NCBI GenBank assembly: GCA_032654645.1
Contig: JAULAW010000003.1
Location: 124,001 to 188,000, forward strand
Origin: CAITJF01 sp032654645
Lineage (GTDB): Bacteria; Pseudomonadota; Gammaproteobacteria; Burkholderiales; Gallionellaceae
Direction: 5' to 3'
Length of the DNA: 64,000 bases
Positions 42,471 to 55,447 of this stretch are shown one piece after another. Below the pieces are notes generated by a model. It saw nothing but the letters and a program-made list of their open reading frames with translations. It ran no database searches and was not told the origin of the DNA. The position numbers and the translations under genes are program-made. Position 1 is the first letter of the stretch; every line of letters starts with the position of its first letter.

Positions 42471-42523
42471 GATGACTCCTTCTGGTTGCTATCTTGGATA
42501 CGTCAGAGAATAATTCTACTACG

Positions 42524-46264
<3,741 letters not shown>

Positions 46265-46402
46265 GGTCTGCGGCTCAATAAATGAGTGCGGATTTTAACA
46301 TGCGCAGGGATTATGACCCCACCCGCTAGAAACTGCACATCCTCGTGTTACAAATGCCGATGAGGAGCCCTTGCTTTGGTGCGGCTGAATAGCGCGCATA
46401 GC

Positions 46403-47512
46403 TCAAGATGAGCTGGACACACAATTACGCCCGTTCTTCTTGGCAATATAAACGCCTTCATCCGCTGCCTTGATCAACTCATCAATATTGCTCATTCCGG
46501 CTTTGCGCCCCGCCACGCCTACGCTGATGCTGCCATGCCATTCACCGCTGCCTGCGGGCACGCGCAGAGCGGCTATCGCCAGGCGCATTTTTTCGGCAAG
46601 CTGCGTTGCGCCATCCTGTGGTGTGCGTGGGCAGATGACCAAAAATTCATCTCCTCCCAATCTGCAAATGATGTCATCGGTGCGCACGGAATATCGCAGA
46701 TTCCTGGATAGTTGCCGCAGCACCTCATCCCCGGCGTCGTGCCCGTAGTTGTCGTTGATCTGCTTGAAGCCGTCCGCATCAATCATCATGCAGGCCAAAG
46801 GGGTATTCTCCTTTGTGGATTCTTCCCATACCTGCCCGAGGCAACGCATTGCATGGCGACGGTTGGGCAAGCCGGTAAGCACATCGGTTAATGCGATTTC
46901 TTCCATTTGCTGGTTGGCAATGATCAGCTCTTTGGTGCGTTCAGCAACCCTGGCTTCCAACGTCTGATTCAACTGGAGCAATTCGCGGTTTCGGTCCGAG
47001 ACTTGCCGGAACAGGCCATCGAGCGCGTGCAGCAGGGGTTCCACCGCCCCTTCTTTCATGCGCTCCTCGGCCAAGTAAGCATCGGCAGCAGTTTGCCCGG
47101 AGCGGATTGCTGCGATCTGTTTCGCCATGGACTGGTCGGAACCAAGAATGTGGTAAGCGAGCCAATAGATGAGGAACTTCAGCAGGGGTTTCGCCTTGTC
47201 GGGATTCTCGGGCGAAATATCGGCGTGCATATTCGTCACTTCCTGCAAAAATCTGATATGTTCGCGCCGATGATATTCCAGATGGCGCGGGTCTATCCCC
47301 GCTTTACCCATGAGCGATTCTTCTTTCGCGAAATGATATTGAGCGTAGGCCGCCAGCTTCCCAAACACCTTTTCGATATCGTCGAACGAGGCACCTTCCG
47401 GTTGCGTAAGCAGTTCGCCGAACTGGTTGATTACGTCAACCAGATGTTGATGTTGTTTATCCACTTCCGTCAAGCCGGTGACAAAATGTTTGCCCCAGAG
47501 AAAAGATTCCAT
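46403..47512 (-). CDS. Diguanylate cyclase with N-terminal hemerythrin domain
   Basis: Residues 1-130 form a bacteriohemerythrin-like domain with di-iron ligands in VDKQHQHLVDVIN, YHFAKEESLM and HLEYHRREHIRF. A coiled coil (RELLQLNQTLEARVAERTKE) links it to a GGDEF domain with an intact active site in CRLGGDEFLVI. Product is cyclic di-GMP, probably controlled by oxygen or redox state at the di-iron site. The start at MESFLWGK is fixed by GGAAGG upstream. No inhibitory RxxD site is seen at the usual position. Confidence 0.93.
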   Translation of the reverse strand: MESFLWGKHFVTGLTEVDKQHQHLVDVINQFGELLTQPEGASFDDIEKVFGKLAAYAQYHFAKEESLMGKAGIDPRHLEYHRREHIRFLQEVTNMHADISPENPDKAKPLLKFLIYWLAYHILGSDQSMAKQIAAIRSGQTAADAYLAEERMKEGAVEPLLHALDGLFRQVSDRNRELLQLNQTLEARVAERTKELIIANQQMEEIALTDVLTGLPNRRHAMRCLGQVWEESTKENTPLACMMIDADGFKQINDNYGHDAGDEVLRQLSRNLRYSVRTDDIICRLGGDEFLVICPRTPQDGATQLAEKMRLAIAALRVPAGSGEWHGSISVGVAGRKAGMSNIDELIKAADEGVYIAKKNGRNCVSSSS

Positions 47513-47553
47513 GATTTTCCTTCCAATTAAACGGAACAACACAAAATACGTTG

Positions 47554-49050
47554 TTATCCCTGCCTGTCCATCCTGCGATATTGCACTGCCTCGGCGATGT
47601 GTGTGGTTTGAATGTTTTCACTGCCTGCAAGATCGGCGATGGTGCGCGCCACTTTGAGCACCCGATGGTAAGCACGCGCCGAGAGATTCAAGCGAGTGAT
47701 GGCCTGGCGCAGCAACGCCTCGCCTTGCGCATCAGGAGCGCATAGCGCATCGATTTCGGTGACGGAAAGTTGTGCGTTGGGTTTGTTCTGCCTTGCGAGC
47801 TGGTGCTGCCGCGCAGCTTCCACACGTTGCTGGATGACCGGGCTGCTTTCGCCATCGGCTTGTTTGAGCAGCGCTTCCTGCGGCACGGCAGGGACTTCGA
47901 TCTGGATGTCAATCCGGTCCAGCAGCGGGCCGGAAATCTTGCTGCGGTAGCGCGACACTTGATCCGGTGTGCAGCGGCACTTGCCGTTAAAGTGGCCGAG
48001 GTAACCACATGGGCAGGGATTCATCGCGGCGACGAGTTGGAACTGCGCGCGGAAATCAGCCCGGTGTGCCGCGCGCGAGATGGTGATGCGCCCGCTCTCC
48101 AGCGGCTCGCGCAACACTTCTAGAACCCCGCGGTCAAACTCCGGCAGCTCATCCAAAAATAAAATTCCATGCATGGCAACCGAGATTTCACCGGGACGCG
48201 GATTGCTGCCGCCGCCGACCAATGCGACTGCCGATGCTGTATGGTGCGGCGCACGATAGGGGCGCCGCTTCCAGTTCTCAACCTCGAACATGCCGCCCAG
48301 CGATTGCATGGCGGCGCTTTCCAAGGCTTCCTGTTGCGTCATCTGCGGCAGGATGCCGGGGAAGCGCGCCGCCAACATGCTCTTGCCCGTACCCGGAGGG
48401 CCGCTCATCAACACGCTGTGCCCGCCAGCCGCAGCGATTTCCAGCGCGCGCTTGGCTTGCGTCTGGCCTTTCACCTCACGAATGTCGGGGTAGTGTGGCG
48501 CGATGGTTCGCGTATCGGGGATGTGGCGTGTCAGTGCTTCGCGCCCGGCAAGATGCGCCGCCACTTGCAGCAGCGATTGCGCGGGATAGACCACGGCATT
48601 CTCCACCAGCGCAGCCTCCGGCGCATTCACAGCGGGCAGGATGAATGCGCGGCCAGAGTTAACGGCGCGATAGGTCATCGCCAGTGCGCCGCGTATCGGG
48701 CGCAGCTCGCCGGTCAGCGCGAGTTCTCCGGCGTATTCATATTCGGCAAGTTTGTCTGAGGGAATTTGTCCGGTGGCGGCGAGAATGCCCAGCGCGATGG
48801 GTAAATCGAACCGCCCGCTTTCCTTGGGCAAATCGGCAGGTGCAAGATTGACTGTAATGCGGCGCGCGGGAAAATCAAACTGGCAATTTTGCAGTGCGGC
48901 GCGCACGCGATCCTTGCTCTCTTTGACCTCGGTTTCCGGCAGGCCGACGATGGTGAAGTTGGGCAAGCCGTTGGCGAGATGCACTTCAACTGTCACCAGC
49001 GTGGCTTCCATGCCGGAGAGGGCGCGGCTATAGAGAACCGCAAGGCTCAT
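47554..49050 (-). CDS. comM: YifB/ComM family AAA+ ATPase
   Basis: The 498-residue protein has an N-terminal Lon-like fold (LANGLPNFTIVGLPETEVKE), Walker A GPPGTGKSMLA, a Walker B-like ILFLDELPEF and a C-terminal Mg-chelatase-type helical domain. ComM is a branch-migration helicase promoting integration of transforming DNA. A zinc-like CPCGYLGHFNGKC motif is present. ubiK is upstream on the same strand, separated by repeats. Confidence 0.93.
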   Translation of the reverse strand: MSLAVLYSRALSGMEATLVTVEVHLANGLPNFTIVGLPETEVKESKDRVRAALQNCQFDFPARRITVNLAPADLPKESGRFDLPIALGILAATGQIPSDKLAEYEYAGELALTGELRPIRGALAMTYRAVNSGRAFILPAVNAPEAALVENAVVYPAQSLLQVAAHLAGREALTRHIPDTRTIAPHYPDIREVKGQTQAKRALEIAAAGGHSVLMSGPPGTGKSMLAARFPGILPQMTQQEALESAAMQSLGGMFEVENWKRRPYRAPHHTASAVALVGGGSNPRPGEISVAMHGILFLDELPEFDRGVLEVLREPLESGRITISRAAHRADFRAQFQLVAAMNPCPCGYLGHFNGKCRCTPDQVSRYRSKISGPLLDRIDIQIEVPAVPQEALLKQADGESSPVIQQRVEAARQHQLARQNKPNAQLSVTEIDALCAPDAQGEALLRQAITRLNLSARAYHRVLKVARTIADLAGSENIQTTHIAEAVQYRRMDRQG

Positions 49051-49055
49051 AAGCT

Positions 49056-49290
49056 TGTCATTCCCGCGCAGGCGGGAATCCAGTTGAATAAAAATTTCGC
49101 GCGTAGTGCGACAAAATCAATGTGTTGTCCACTACGTGAAAGTGTATTGAAATGCTGGATTCCCGCCTGCACCCGCAAGGGGTCGCTTTGCAGGCGACTT
49201 GCAACCAGCCAAAGGCTGGGCAAGATCATCACCGCCGTGGTTGTAAGCGGCTGAAGCCGCAACAACACACGCAGCGCGGGAATGACGGAA
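49056..49290. repeat. Palindromic repeat pair between comM and ubiK
   Basis: TCATTCCCGCGCAGGCGGGA (49059) and GGATTCCCGCCTGCA (49159) face each other. They are followed by another palindromic tract with GCGGCTGAAGCCGC (49248) and a distal half GCGGGAATGAC (49277). The block fills the 268-base gap and contains no gene. Confidence 0.6.
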
Positions 49291-49318
49291 CCCCGAAATT
49301 TTGCTTGTAACATTAAAA

Positions 49319-49555
49319 TTATTTGGGCTGCTCTTCTATTGCCTTGACGCGCGTTTCCAGTGCAGTGAGTTTTTCGCGCGCGCGATCCAGCATTGCCGCC
49401 TGAATATCAAACTCTTCGCGCGTCACCAAATCAAGTTTGGCAAAACCTTGTGCCAGCAGCGCGCGGGCATTCTTCTCGAAATCCTTGGCCGGACTACTCG
49501 CCACGATTTCGTTCAACCTGGCAGAAATCTCATCTAAAAATTTTGGATTAAACAT
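49319..49555 (-). CDS. ubiK: UbiK/YqiC accessory factor
   Basis: A 78-residue coiled-coil protein (MFNPKFLDEISARLNEIVAS... ending AREKLTALETRVKAIEE) of the BMFP/UbiK family, which assists UbiJ in aerobic ubiquinone synthesis. GGAGATACC precedes the ATG at 49555. The longer upstream frame has no homology to the family and is ignored. Confidence 0.9.
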   Translation of the reverse strand: MFNPKFLDEISARLNEIVASSPAKDFEKNARALLAQGFAKLDLVTREEFDIQAAMLDRAREKLTALETRVKAIEEQPK

Positions 49556-49724
49556 GGTGTATCTCCATTTCATGTGGGTTATGCAGTGTAGCAAAAATTC
49601 CTTGCTTAATCGCCGCACCTGATAGGTGCAAGCGCACGAAATGCACGCATGATATTGGTGCAAGGTAATTTCATCTCTTCTCGCCATTTGACACAACGGA
49701 TTGTTTAAACGCGACAAAATCCAG

Positions 49725-49740
49725 TGGCACAGTATCTGCT
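49725..49740 (+). promoter_or_regulatory. Candidate sigma-54 promoter of the porin-glnK-amtB unit
   Basis: TGGCACAGTATCTGCT matches the -24/-12 consensus TGGCAC-N5-TTGCT at every fixed base but one, and the GG and GC doublets are separated by exactly 10 bases. It lies 56 bases before the porin ATG. Upstream half-sites TGCAC (49642) and GTGCA (49658) resemble NtrC sites but are spaced 4 bases too widely. Confidence 0.65.
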
Positions 49741-49795
49741 AAGAACAGATTGTGAATAGTTATCCCGTTTTCAACCAATTAGAAAAGGAAGCATC

Positions 49796-51010
49796 ATGCT
49801 GAAAAGCAAACTGTTGAACTCTTTGATGTTGGCTGCTTTGGTTGTGCCGGTCGCGGCAATGGCGGCGGACGCAGAAACCATGCCCATGCCCGAGAAGCCC
49901 GGTGCTGCACCAGGCGGGTTGCCGTTTGATCACGCCGGACACATTGACATAGGCTACACCAGCCTCAATGGCTCCGGGCGATTCGCCACCACCCCTAACA
50001 ACTTCAACAATCGGGTCTTTGACTTTGACAGGAATGCCGTCAATCTTCATGCGATTGATTTGACTCTGTCCAAGCTTCCGGAAAACGGCTTCGGCGGGCT
50101 GGTCAACTTTACCGCTGGCAAGGATGCAGACACGATCGCGGCCTACGGCACCATCGACAAGAGCTGCGGCCCGGCCAACGGTGTCAACAAGAAATTCGAC
50201 GTAACCCAGGCATACGCTCACTATGCCACCGGGCCGTTGATGGTGATCGCCGGCAAATACGTCACCCTTGCGGGAGCGGAGGTAATCAAGAGTCCGAGCG
50301 ATATCAACTTCTCGCGCTCGATCCTGTTCGGCTATGCGATTCCCTTTACCCACACCGGCGTTCGCGGCACGTACAAGTTCAGCGATGCATTGAGTCTGGT
50401 AGCGGGTGTCAACAATGGCTGGGACGATTTCAGCGACACCAACAGCGACAAGACTGTCGAACTTGGATTGTCCTGGGCACCCAATAAATCCTTCGCGCTC
50501 GCGGCTCAAGGCTACACCGGCAAGGAGCAGCTCTTTAATTACGCCTGCGCCCCGACTTCCGCCTGCGTGAACCCCCAGAAGGGCACACGCAACCTGATCG
50601 ACCTGGTCGCCACTTACAACGCTTCCGAGCAACTCACACTGGTGCTGAACTACGACTATGGCTCACAGGCTAACGCAACACTGCTTAACGGCAACACCGG
50701 CACCGCGAAATGGTCAGGCTGGGCGGGCTACGCGAATTACCAGATCAACGACATGTGGCGTGTGTCATTGCGGGGCGAATATTTTGATGACCATGACGGG
50801 TATCGCACTGTAGTCGCACCCGGCAAGAGCAGCGGCCAGAAGTGGAAGGAAGCCACGGCAACAGTCGCTTATATGCCCAACAAGAAAGTCGAATTGCGCG
50901 GCGAGATTCGGGGTGATCGATCTGATCAGGCAGTGTTCCTCGCTACCGACGGAATTACTCCAAAGAATAGCCAAAGCTCATTGGGTCTCGAAGCGATATA
51001 TAAATTTTAA
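49796..51010 (+). CDS. Outer-membrane beta-barrel porin (BBP2/OmpL-like)
   Basis: A signal peptide (MLKSKLLNSLMLAALVVPVAAMAAD) is followed by a 380-residue barrel of alternating strands ending in the terminal-Phe signature LGLEAIYKF. It resembles putative beta-barrel porin-2 proteins often found directly upstream of glnK-amtB. It may admit ammonium or other small solutes through the outer membrane; specificity is inferred from context only. It is 10 bases before glnK, after AGGAG-type spacing. Confidence 0.88.
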   Translation: MLKSKLLNSLMLAALVVPVAAMAADAETMPMPEKPGAAPGGLPFDHAGHIDIGYTSLNGSGRFATTPNNFNNRVFDFDRNAVNLHAIDLTLSKLPENGFGGLVNFTAGKDADTIAAYGTIDKSCGPANGVNKKFDVTQAYAHYATGPLMVIAGKYVTLAGAEVIKSPSDINFSRSILFGYAIPFTHTGVRGTYKFSDALSLVAGVNNGWDDFSDTNSDKTVELGLSWAPNKSFALAAQGYTGKEQLFNYACAPTSACVNPQKGTRNLIDLVATYNASEQLTLVLNYDYGSQANATLLNGNTGTAKWSGWAGYANYQINDMWRVSLRGEYFDDHDGYRTVVAPGKSSGQKWKEATATVAYMPNKKVELRGEIRGDRSDQAVFLATDGITPKNSQSSLGLEAIYKF

Positions 51011-51020
51011 GGAGCATGAA

Positions 51021-51359
51021 ATGAAAATGGTCACCGCAATCATCAAACCGTTCAAGCTCGACGAAGTGCGCGAGGCCCTTTCCGCCATTGGCGTGCAAGG
51101 CATCACCGTCACCGAAGTCAAAGGCTTTGGGCGGCAAAAGGGGCACACCGAGCTGTACCGTGGTGCGGAATATGTGGTGGACTTCCTGCCGAAAGTTAAG
51201 CTGGAAGCCGCCGTGCAAGCCAGCTTGCTGGATCAAGCACTGGAAGCCATCGAAAAATCTGCGCGAACCGGCAAGATCGGCGATGGAAAAATTTTTGTCC
51301 ACGACCTCGAACAAGTAATCCGCATCCGCACTGGCGAAGCCGGCGTGGAAGCCCTATAA
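51021..51359 (+). CDS. glnK: PII signal-transduction protein
   Basis: A 112-residue PII protein with MKMVTAIIKPFKLDEVREAL, the T-loop uridylylation Tyr51 in GHTELYRGAEY, and the C-terminal KIFVHDLEQVIRIRTGE ATP/ADP-binding region. It binds 2-oxoglutarate and blocks AmtB under nitrogen excess. AAGGAGCATGAA supplies the ribosome-binding site. It is directly upstream of amtB, which marks it as the GlnK type. Confidence 0.96.
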   Translation: MKMVTAIIKPFKLDEVREALSAIGVQGITVTEVKGFGRQKGHTELYRGAEYVVDFLPKVKLEAAVQASLLDQALEAIEKSARTGKIGDGKIFVHDLEQVIRIRTGEAGVEAL

Positions 51360-51369
51360 GGAGAACATC

Positions 51370-52752
51370 ATGAGACGGTTAGCATTCTTTGCTCTGGTGG
51401 CGGTGTTGTTCGGTTTTTCCGCAGAGGCCTTTGCCGAGCAGGCCGCCAGTGTGGCTTTACCAGTGCCTAACAAGGGCGATACCGCATGGATGCTGGTCGC
51501 AACCATTCTCGTCATCCTCATGTCGTTGCCCGGTTTGGCGTTGTTCTACGGCGGCCTGGTGCGTGTCAAGAACATGCTGTCGGTGCTGGCGCAAGTGTTC
51601 GCCATCTTCTGCCTGATCTCCATTCTATGGGTGGTGTATGGCTACAGCCTGGCATTCACGGCAGGCGGCGGCATGAATGACTTTATCGGCGGATTATCGA
51701 GAGTATTTTTGTCTGGCATGACTCCTGACTCCACAGTTGAAACTTTCAGCAAGGGCGTGGTGATTCCCGAGATGCTGTTCATGGTGTTCCAGCTCACCTT
51801 CGCGGCGATCACCGTGGCATTGACCGTGGGCGGCTTCGCAGAGCGCATCAAATTCTCCGCGCTGCTGGTGTTCGCCGCGCTGTGGTTCACCTTCTCCTAC
51901 CTGCCGATGGCGCACATGGTGTGGTTCTGGGGCGGCCCCTCGGCTTATGCTGATCCATCCGGTTTCATCTTCGGCAAGGGCGCACTGGATTTCGCGGGTG
52001 GCACGGTGGTGCATATCAACGCGGCGATGGGCGCGTTGATGGGCGCCATCGTGTTGGGCAAGCGCATCGGCTACGGCAGGGAAGCCATGGCCCCGCACAG
52101 CCTGACCATGACCATGATCGGCGCCTCGCTGCTGTGGGTGGGCTGGTTCGGATTCAACGCCGGTTCCAACCTCGAAGCCACCGGCACCGCCGTGCTGGCG
52201 ATGGTGAATACTGTGGTCGCAACGGCTGCCGCCGCCTTTTCGTGGATGCTTGCGGAATGGTTGCTGAAGGGAAAGCCGAGCATGTTGGGTCTGGCTTCCG
52301 GCGCGGTCGCCGGCCTGGTCGCCGTCACCCCGGCGTGCGGCTTCATCGGCCCGATGGGCGCGATCGTGCTGGGCTTGCTGGCGGGCGTGGTATGTTTTTG
52401 GGGCGTCACCGGCCTGAAGAAACTGCTCGGTATTGATGATTCGCTGGACGTGTTCGGCATCCACGGGGTGGGCGGCATCCTGGGCGCGCTGGGCACCGGC
52501 GTATTGGCGGCCCCCAGCCTCGGCGGCACGGGCGTGTATGACTATGCTGCGGGCAAAGTGGCGGAGTACTCCATCATCGGCCAAGTGACCAGCCAGGCCT
52601 GGGGTGTAGGCGTGACGATGTTGTGGTCGGGCATCGTCAGCTTCGCGCTGTTCAAGCTGATTGATCTGGTGATGGGGCTGCGTGTGCCGGAAGAAGCGGA
52701 ACGCGAAGGCCTGGATACTACTTCTCACGGTGAGCGCGCTTACAACCTGTAA
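51370..52752 (+). CDS. amtB: Ammonium transporter
   Basis: A 460-residue channel with a cleavable N-terminal signal (MRRLAFFALVAVLFGFSAEAFA) and eleven helices. The twin-His and Phe-gate regions are visible in GGTVVHINAAMGALMGAIVLG and in FGIHGVGGILGALGTG. It conducts ammonium across the inner membrane under GlnK control. It lies 10 bases after glnK. Confidence 0.97.
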   Translation: MRRLAFFALVAVLFGFSAEAFAEQAASVALPVPNKGDTAWMLVATILVILMSLPGLALFYGGLVRVKNMLSVLAQVFAIFCLISILWVVYGYSLAFTAGGGMNDFIGGLSRVFLSGMTPDSTVETFSKGVVIPEMLFMVFQLTFAAITVALTVGGFAERIKFSALLVFAALWFTFSYLPMAHMVWFWGGPSAYADPSGFIFGKGALDFAGGTVVHINAAMGALMGAIVLGKRIGYGREAMAPHSLTMTMIGASLLWVGWFGFNAGSNLEATGTAVLAMVNTVVATAAAAFSWMLAEWLLKGKPSMLGLASGAVAGLVAVTPACGFIGPMGAIVLGLLAGVVCFWGVTGLKKLLGIDDSLDVFGIHGVGGILGALGTGVLAAPSLGGTGVYDYAAGKVAEYSIIGQVTSQAWGVGVTMLWSGIVSFALFKLIDLVMGLRVPEEAEREGLDTTSHGERAYNL

Positions 52753-52781
52753 TTTCATTTCTCAATCAATAGTGAAATATC

Positions 52782-52806
52782 GTAGGGTGCATGGAATGCA
52801 CCCTAC
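52782..52806. terminator. Perfect 11-bp hairpin between amtB and nirB
   Basis: GTAGGGTGCAT and ATGCACCCTAC pair around a 3-base loop, 29 bases after the amtB stop. No T run follows. It may act as an mRNA end protector or attenuator between the transporter and nitrite reductase parts. Confidence 0.45.
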
Positions 52807-52839
52807 ATGGTGGGATAACTTTTTTACTGTGAGAACGGC

Positions 52840-55326
52840 ATGGCGACCATGAATAAAACCAGGTTGGTAGTCATCGGCAATGGCATGGCGGGGATACGCA
52901 CGCTGGAAGAATTGCTCAAGCTCGCCCCGGATTTGTACGACATCACCGTGTTCGGCGCCGAGCCGCATGGCAACTACAACCGCATCCTGCTATCGCCGGT
53001 ACTCGCCGGAGAAATGACGATCAAGGACATCATGTTGAACGATGTCGATTGGTATGCTCAAAACGGCATCACCTTGCATCTGAACAAGACGGTGATGCAG
53101 ATCGACCGTGTGCGGCGCAAAGTGATCGCCGACGACGGCACCGAAGCCGATTATGACCGCCTGCTGCTGGCGACCGGTTCCAATCCTTTCATGCTGCCGG
53201 TGCCGGGAAAAGATTTGCCCGGCGTGATTTCCTACCGCGACATCAAGGACACCGATGAGATGATCGAAGCAGCGTCGCGTTATCGCCATGCGGTGGTGAT
53301 CGGCGGCGGACTGCTCGGATTGGAAGCGGCGAACGGCCTCAAGCTGCGCGGCATGGGCGTGACTGTGGTGCACCTGATGCCGTGGCTGATGGAGCGCCAG
53401 CTCGACCGCACCGCCGCCGGCCTGCTGCAGAAATCGCTGGAGGCCAAGGGGCTCAAGTTCCTGCTGGAAAAGCAGACTGAGGAGTTGGTTAAAGGTGAGT
53501 CCGGGCGGGTATGTGCGATCAAATTAAAACCTGCCCTGAGCAACGTCGAAGGGGACGGCGAAACGATACCCTCCGACCTGGTGGTGATGGCGGTAGGCAT
53601 CCGCCCCAACACAGAGTTGGCCGAGGCTGCCGGGCTGCACTGCAATCGCGGCGTAGTGGTGAACGACACCATGCAGACTTATGACCCGCGCATCTACGCG
53701 GTGGGCGAATGCGTGTCGCACCGCGGCATCGCCTACGGTTTGGTGGCGCCGCTGTTCGAGCAGGCCAAGGTGTGCGCCAATCACTTGGCGCAGCTCGGCA
53801 TCAGCCGCTTTACAGGTTCTGCCACTTCGACCAAGCTCAAAGTGACTGGCATTGATTTATTTTCCGCTGGTGCCTTCACGGGTGTCGAAGGTGCGGAAGA
53901 AATCGTATTGAGTGACCCGGCTGGCGGCGTGTACAAAAAACTGGTGATCAAGGACGACAAAATCGTTGGCAGCGTGCTGTACGGCGATACTGCAGACGGG
54001 TCATGGTATTTCCAGTTGCTGCGCGACGGCCAGAATATCCGCGAGCTGCGCGGTCGCCTGATGTCGGGCCAGAGCCATCTCGGCAACAGCGGGCATCAAG
54101 GCCAGAACAATGCGGCATCCATGCCGGACGACATGGAAGTGTGCGGCTGCAACGGCGTGTGCAAGGGCACCATCGTCAAGGCGATCAAGAATAATGGCTT
54201 ATTCACCCTGAATGATGTGCGCAAGCACACCAAAGCGTCCGCCTCCTGCGGTTCATGCACCGGGCTGGTGGAGCAGATCCTCGCATCCACCGTGGGCGGC
54301 GCCTACCAGCCTGCGGATGTCAGCAGAAAACCCCTTTGCGGCTGCACCGACTACACCCACGAAGAGATACGCAAGGCGATCATCGAGCGCAAGCTGAAAT
54401 CCATTCCGGAGGCAATGGGTTTTTTTGAGTGGCGTAATGTTAACGGCTGCGCTTCCTGCCGTCCGGCGCTTAATTACTATTTGTTATGCGCTTGGCCGCA
54501 TGACTACCAAGATGACCCGCAATCACGCTTCATCAATGAGCGCGCCCACGCCAATATCCAGAAGGACGGCACTTACTCGGTCGTGCCGCGCATCTACGGT
54601 GGGGTGACAACACCCGCGCAATTGAAGCGTATCGCTGAAGTAGCGGAGAAATATGCCGTGCCGACGGTGAAGGTTACCGGCGGTCAGCGCATTGATTTGC
54701 TTGGCGTGAAGAAGGAAGATTTGCCGAAAGTCTGGGCCGATCTCGATATGCCCTCCGGCTTCGCTTACGGCAAGTCGATCCGCACGGTCAAGACCTGCGT
54801 CGGCTCGGAGTGGTGCCGTTTCGGCGTGCAGGATTCGACCCGTATGGGCATCGCCCTGGAGCAGGCGCTCGACCGCATGTGGGCGCCGCACAAGGTCAAG
54901 CTCGCCGTCTCCGGCTGCCCGCGCAACTGCGCCGAAGCCACCATCAAGGATGTCGGTATTGTCGGCGTTGATTCGGGCTGGGAAATCTACGTTGCCGGCA
55001 ATGGCGGCATCAAGGCGGAAGTGTCGCTGTTTCTCGTCAAGGTGAAGAGCGCGGAGGAAGTGATGGAATATTCCAGCGCCTTTATCCAGCTCTACCGCGA
55101 AGAGGCACGCTATCTTGATCGCACTGTGCATTGGGTGCAGCGCGTCGGCATGGACTACGTGAAGAAGCGCATCGTGGATGACGCTGCGGGGCGAAGGGCC
55201 ATCTATGAGCGTCTTAAAGATGCGTTACGCGACGAAAAAGACCCCTGGCAGGAACGCGTGCACGGTGCGGCCGCGCAGGAGTTCGCGCCAATCAGGTTTC
55301 AATCAAAAAATTTCGTGTTAACGTAA
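52840..55326 (+). CDS. nirB: NAD(P)H-dependent nitrite reductase large subunit
   Basis: Reduces nitrite to ammonium with NADH in the cytoplasm. The 828 residues comprise an FAD/NADH module (VVIGNGMAGIRTLEELL, VVIGGGLLGLEAANGLKLRG), a BFD-like [2Fe-2S] Cys region (VCGCNGVCKGTIVKAI, then ASCGSCTGLVEQIL), and a sirohaem/[4Fe-4S] domain with KTCVGSEWCRFG and SGCPRNCAEAT. Near residue 235 an insert (PALSNVEGDG) derives from an in-frame palindromic repeat at 53534-53553. ATG 52840 is preferred. Confidence 0.95.
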   Translation: MATMNKTRLVVIGNGMAGIRTLEELLKLAPDLYDITVFGAEPHGNYNRILLSPVLAGEMTIKDIMLNDVDWYAQNGITLHLNKTVMQIDRVRRKVIADDGTEADYDRLLLATGSNPFMLPVPGKDLPGVISYRDIKDTDEMIEAASRYRHAVVIGGGLLGLEAANGLKLRGMGVTVVHLMPWLMERQLDRTAAGLLQKSLEAKGLKFLLEKQTEELVKGESGRVCAIKLKPALSNVEGDGETIPSDLVVMAVGIRPNTELAEAAGLHCNRGVVVNDTMQTYDPRIYAVGECVSHRGIAYGLVAPLFEQAKVCANHLAQLGISRFTGSATSTKLKVTGIDLFSAGAFTGVEGAEEIVLSDPAGGVYKKLVIKDDKIVGSVLYGDTADGSWYFQLLRDGQNIRELRGRLMSGQSHLGNSGHQGQNNAASMPDDMEVCGCNGVCKGTIVKAIKNNGLFTLNDVRKHTKASASCGSCTGLVEQILASTVGGAYQPADVSRKPLCGCTDYTHEEIRKAIIERKLKSIPEAMGFFEWRNVNGCASCRPALNYYLLCAWPHDYQDDPQSRFINERAHANIQKDGTYSVVPRIYGGVTTPAQLKRIAEVAEKYAVPTVKVTGGQRIDLLGVKKEDLPKVWADLDMPSGFAYGKSIRTVKTCVGSEWCRFGVQDSTRMGIALEQALDRMWAPHKVKLAVSGCPRNCAEATIKDVGIVGVDSGWEIYVAGNGGIKAEVSLFLVKVKSAEEVMEYSSAFIQLYREEARYLDRTVHWVQRVGMDYVKKRIVDDAAGRRAIYERLKDALRDEKDPWQERVHGAAAQEFAPIRFQSKNFVLT

Positions 55327-55327
55327 A

Positions 55328-55438
55328 CCTCGCGCAGCGAGACCGCGTCCCTCTCCCCCTCTGGGGGAGAGCTGGAGAGAGGGAAACGGGCACGGCGGAT
55401 TTCATAATCAGGGGCGGCATATTTGCCATTCCCGTCAG
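55328..55438. repeat. Two-hairpin dispersed repeat, copy 2
   Basis: Same order of parts as at 15296: CGCGCAGCGAG, CTCTCCCCC/GGGGGAGAG (55351-55371), GAGAGGG, then ACGGGCACGGCGG...GCCATTCCCGT. It fills the gap between nirB and the ribosome-binding site of nirD. Confidence 0.7.
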
Positions 55439-55447
55439 GAGATGACC

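Noticed and set aside
46265..46402. SAH or cobalamin riboswitch before metH.
   Set aside because: No conserved core of either class can be read in the 138-base leader.
49642..49662. NtrC-binding site upstream of the porin gene.
   Set aside because: The half-sites TGCAC and GTGCA are present but 11 bases apart instead of 7; mentioned only as a weak possibility.
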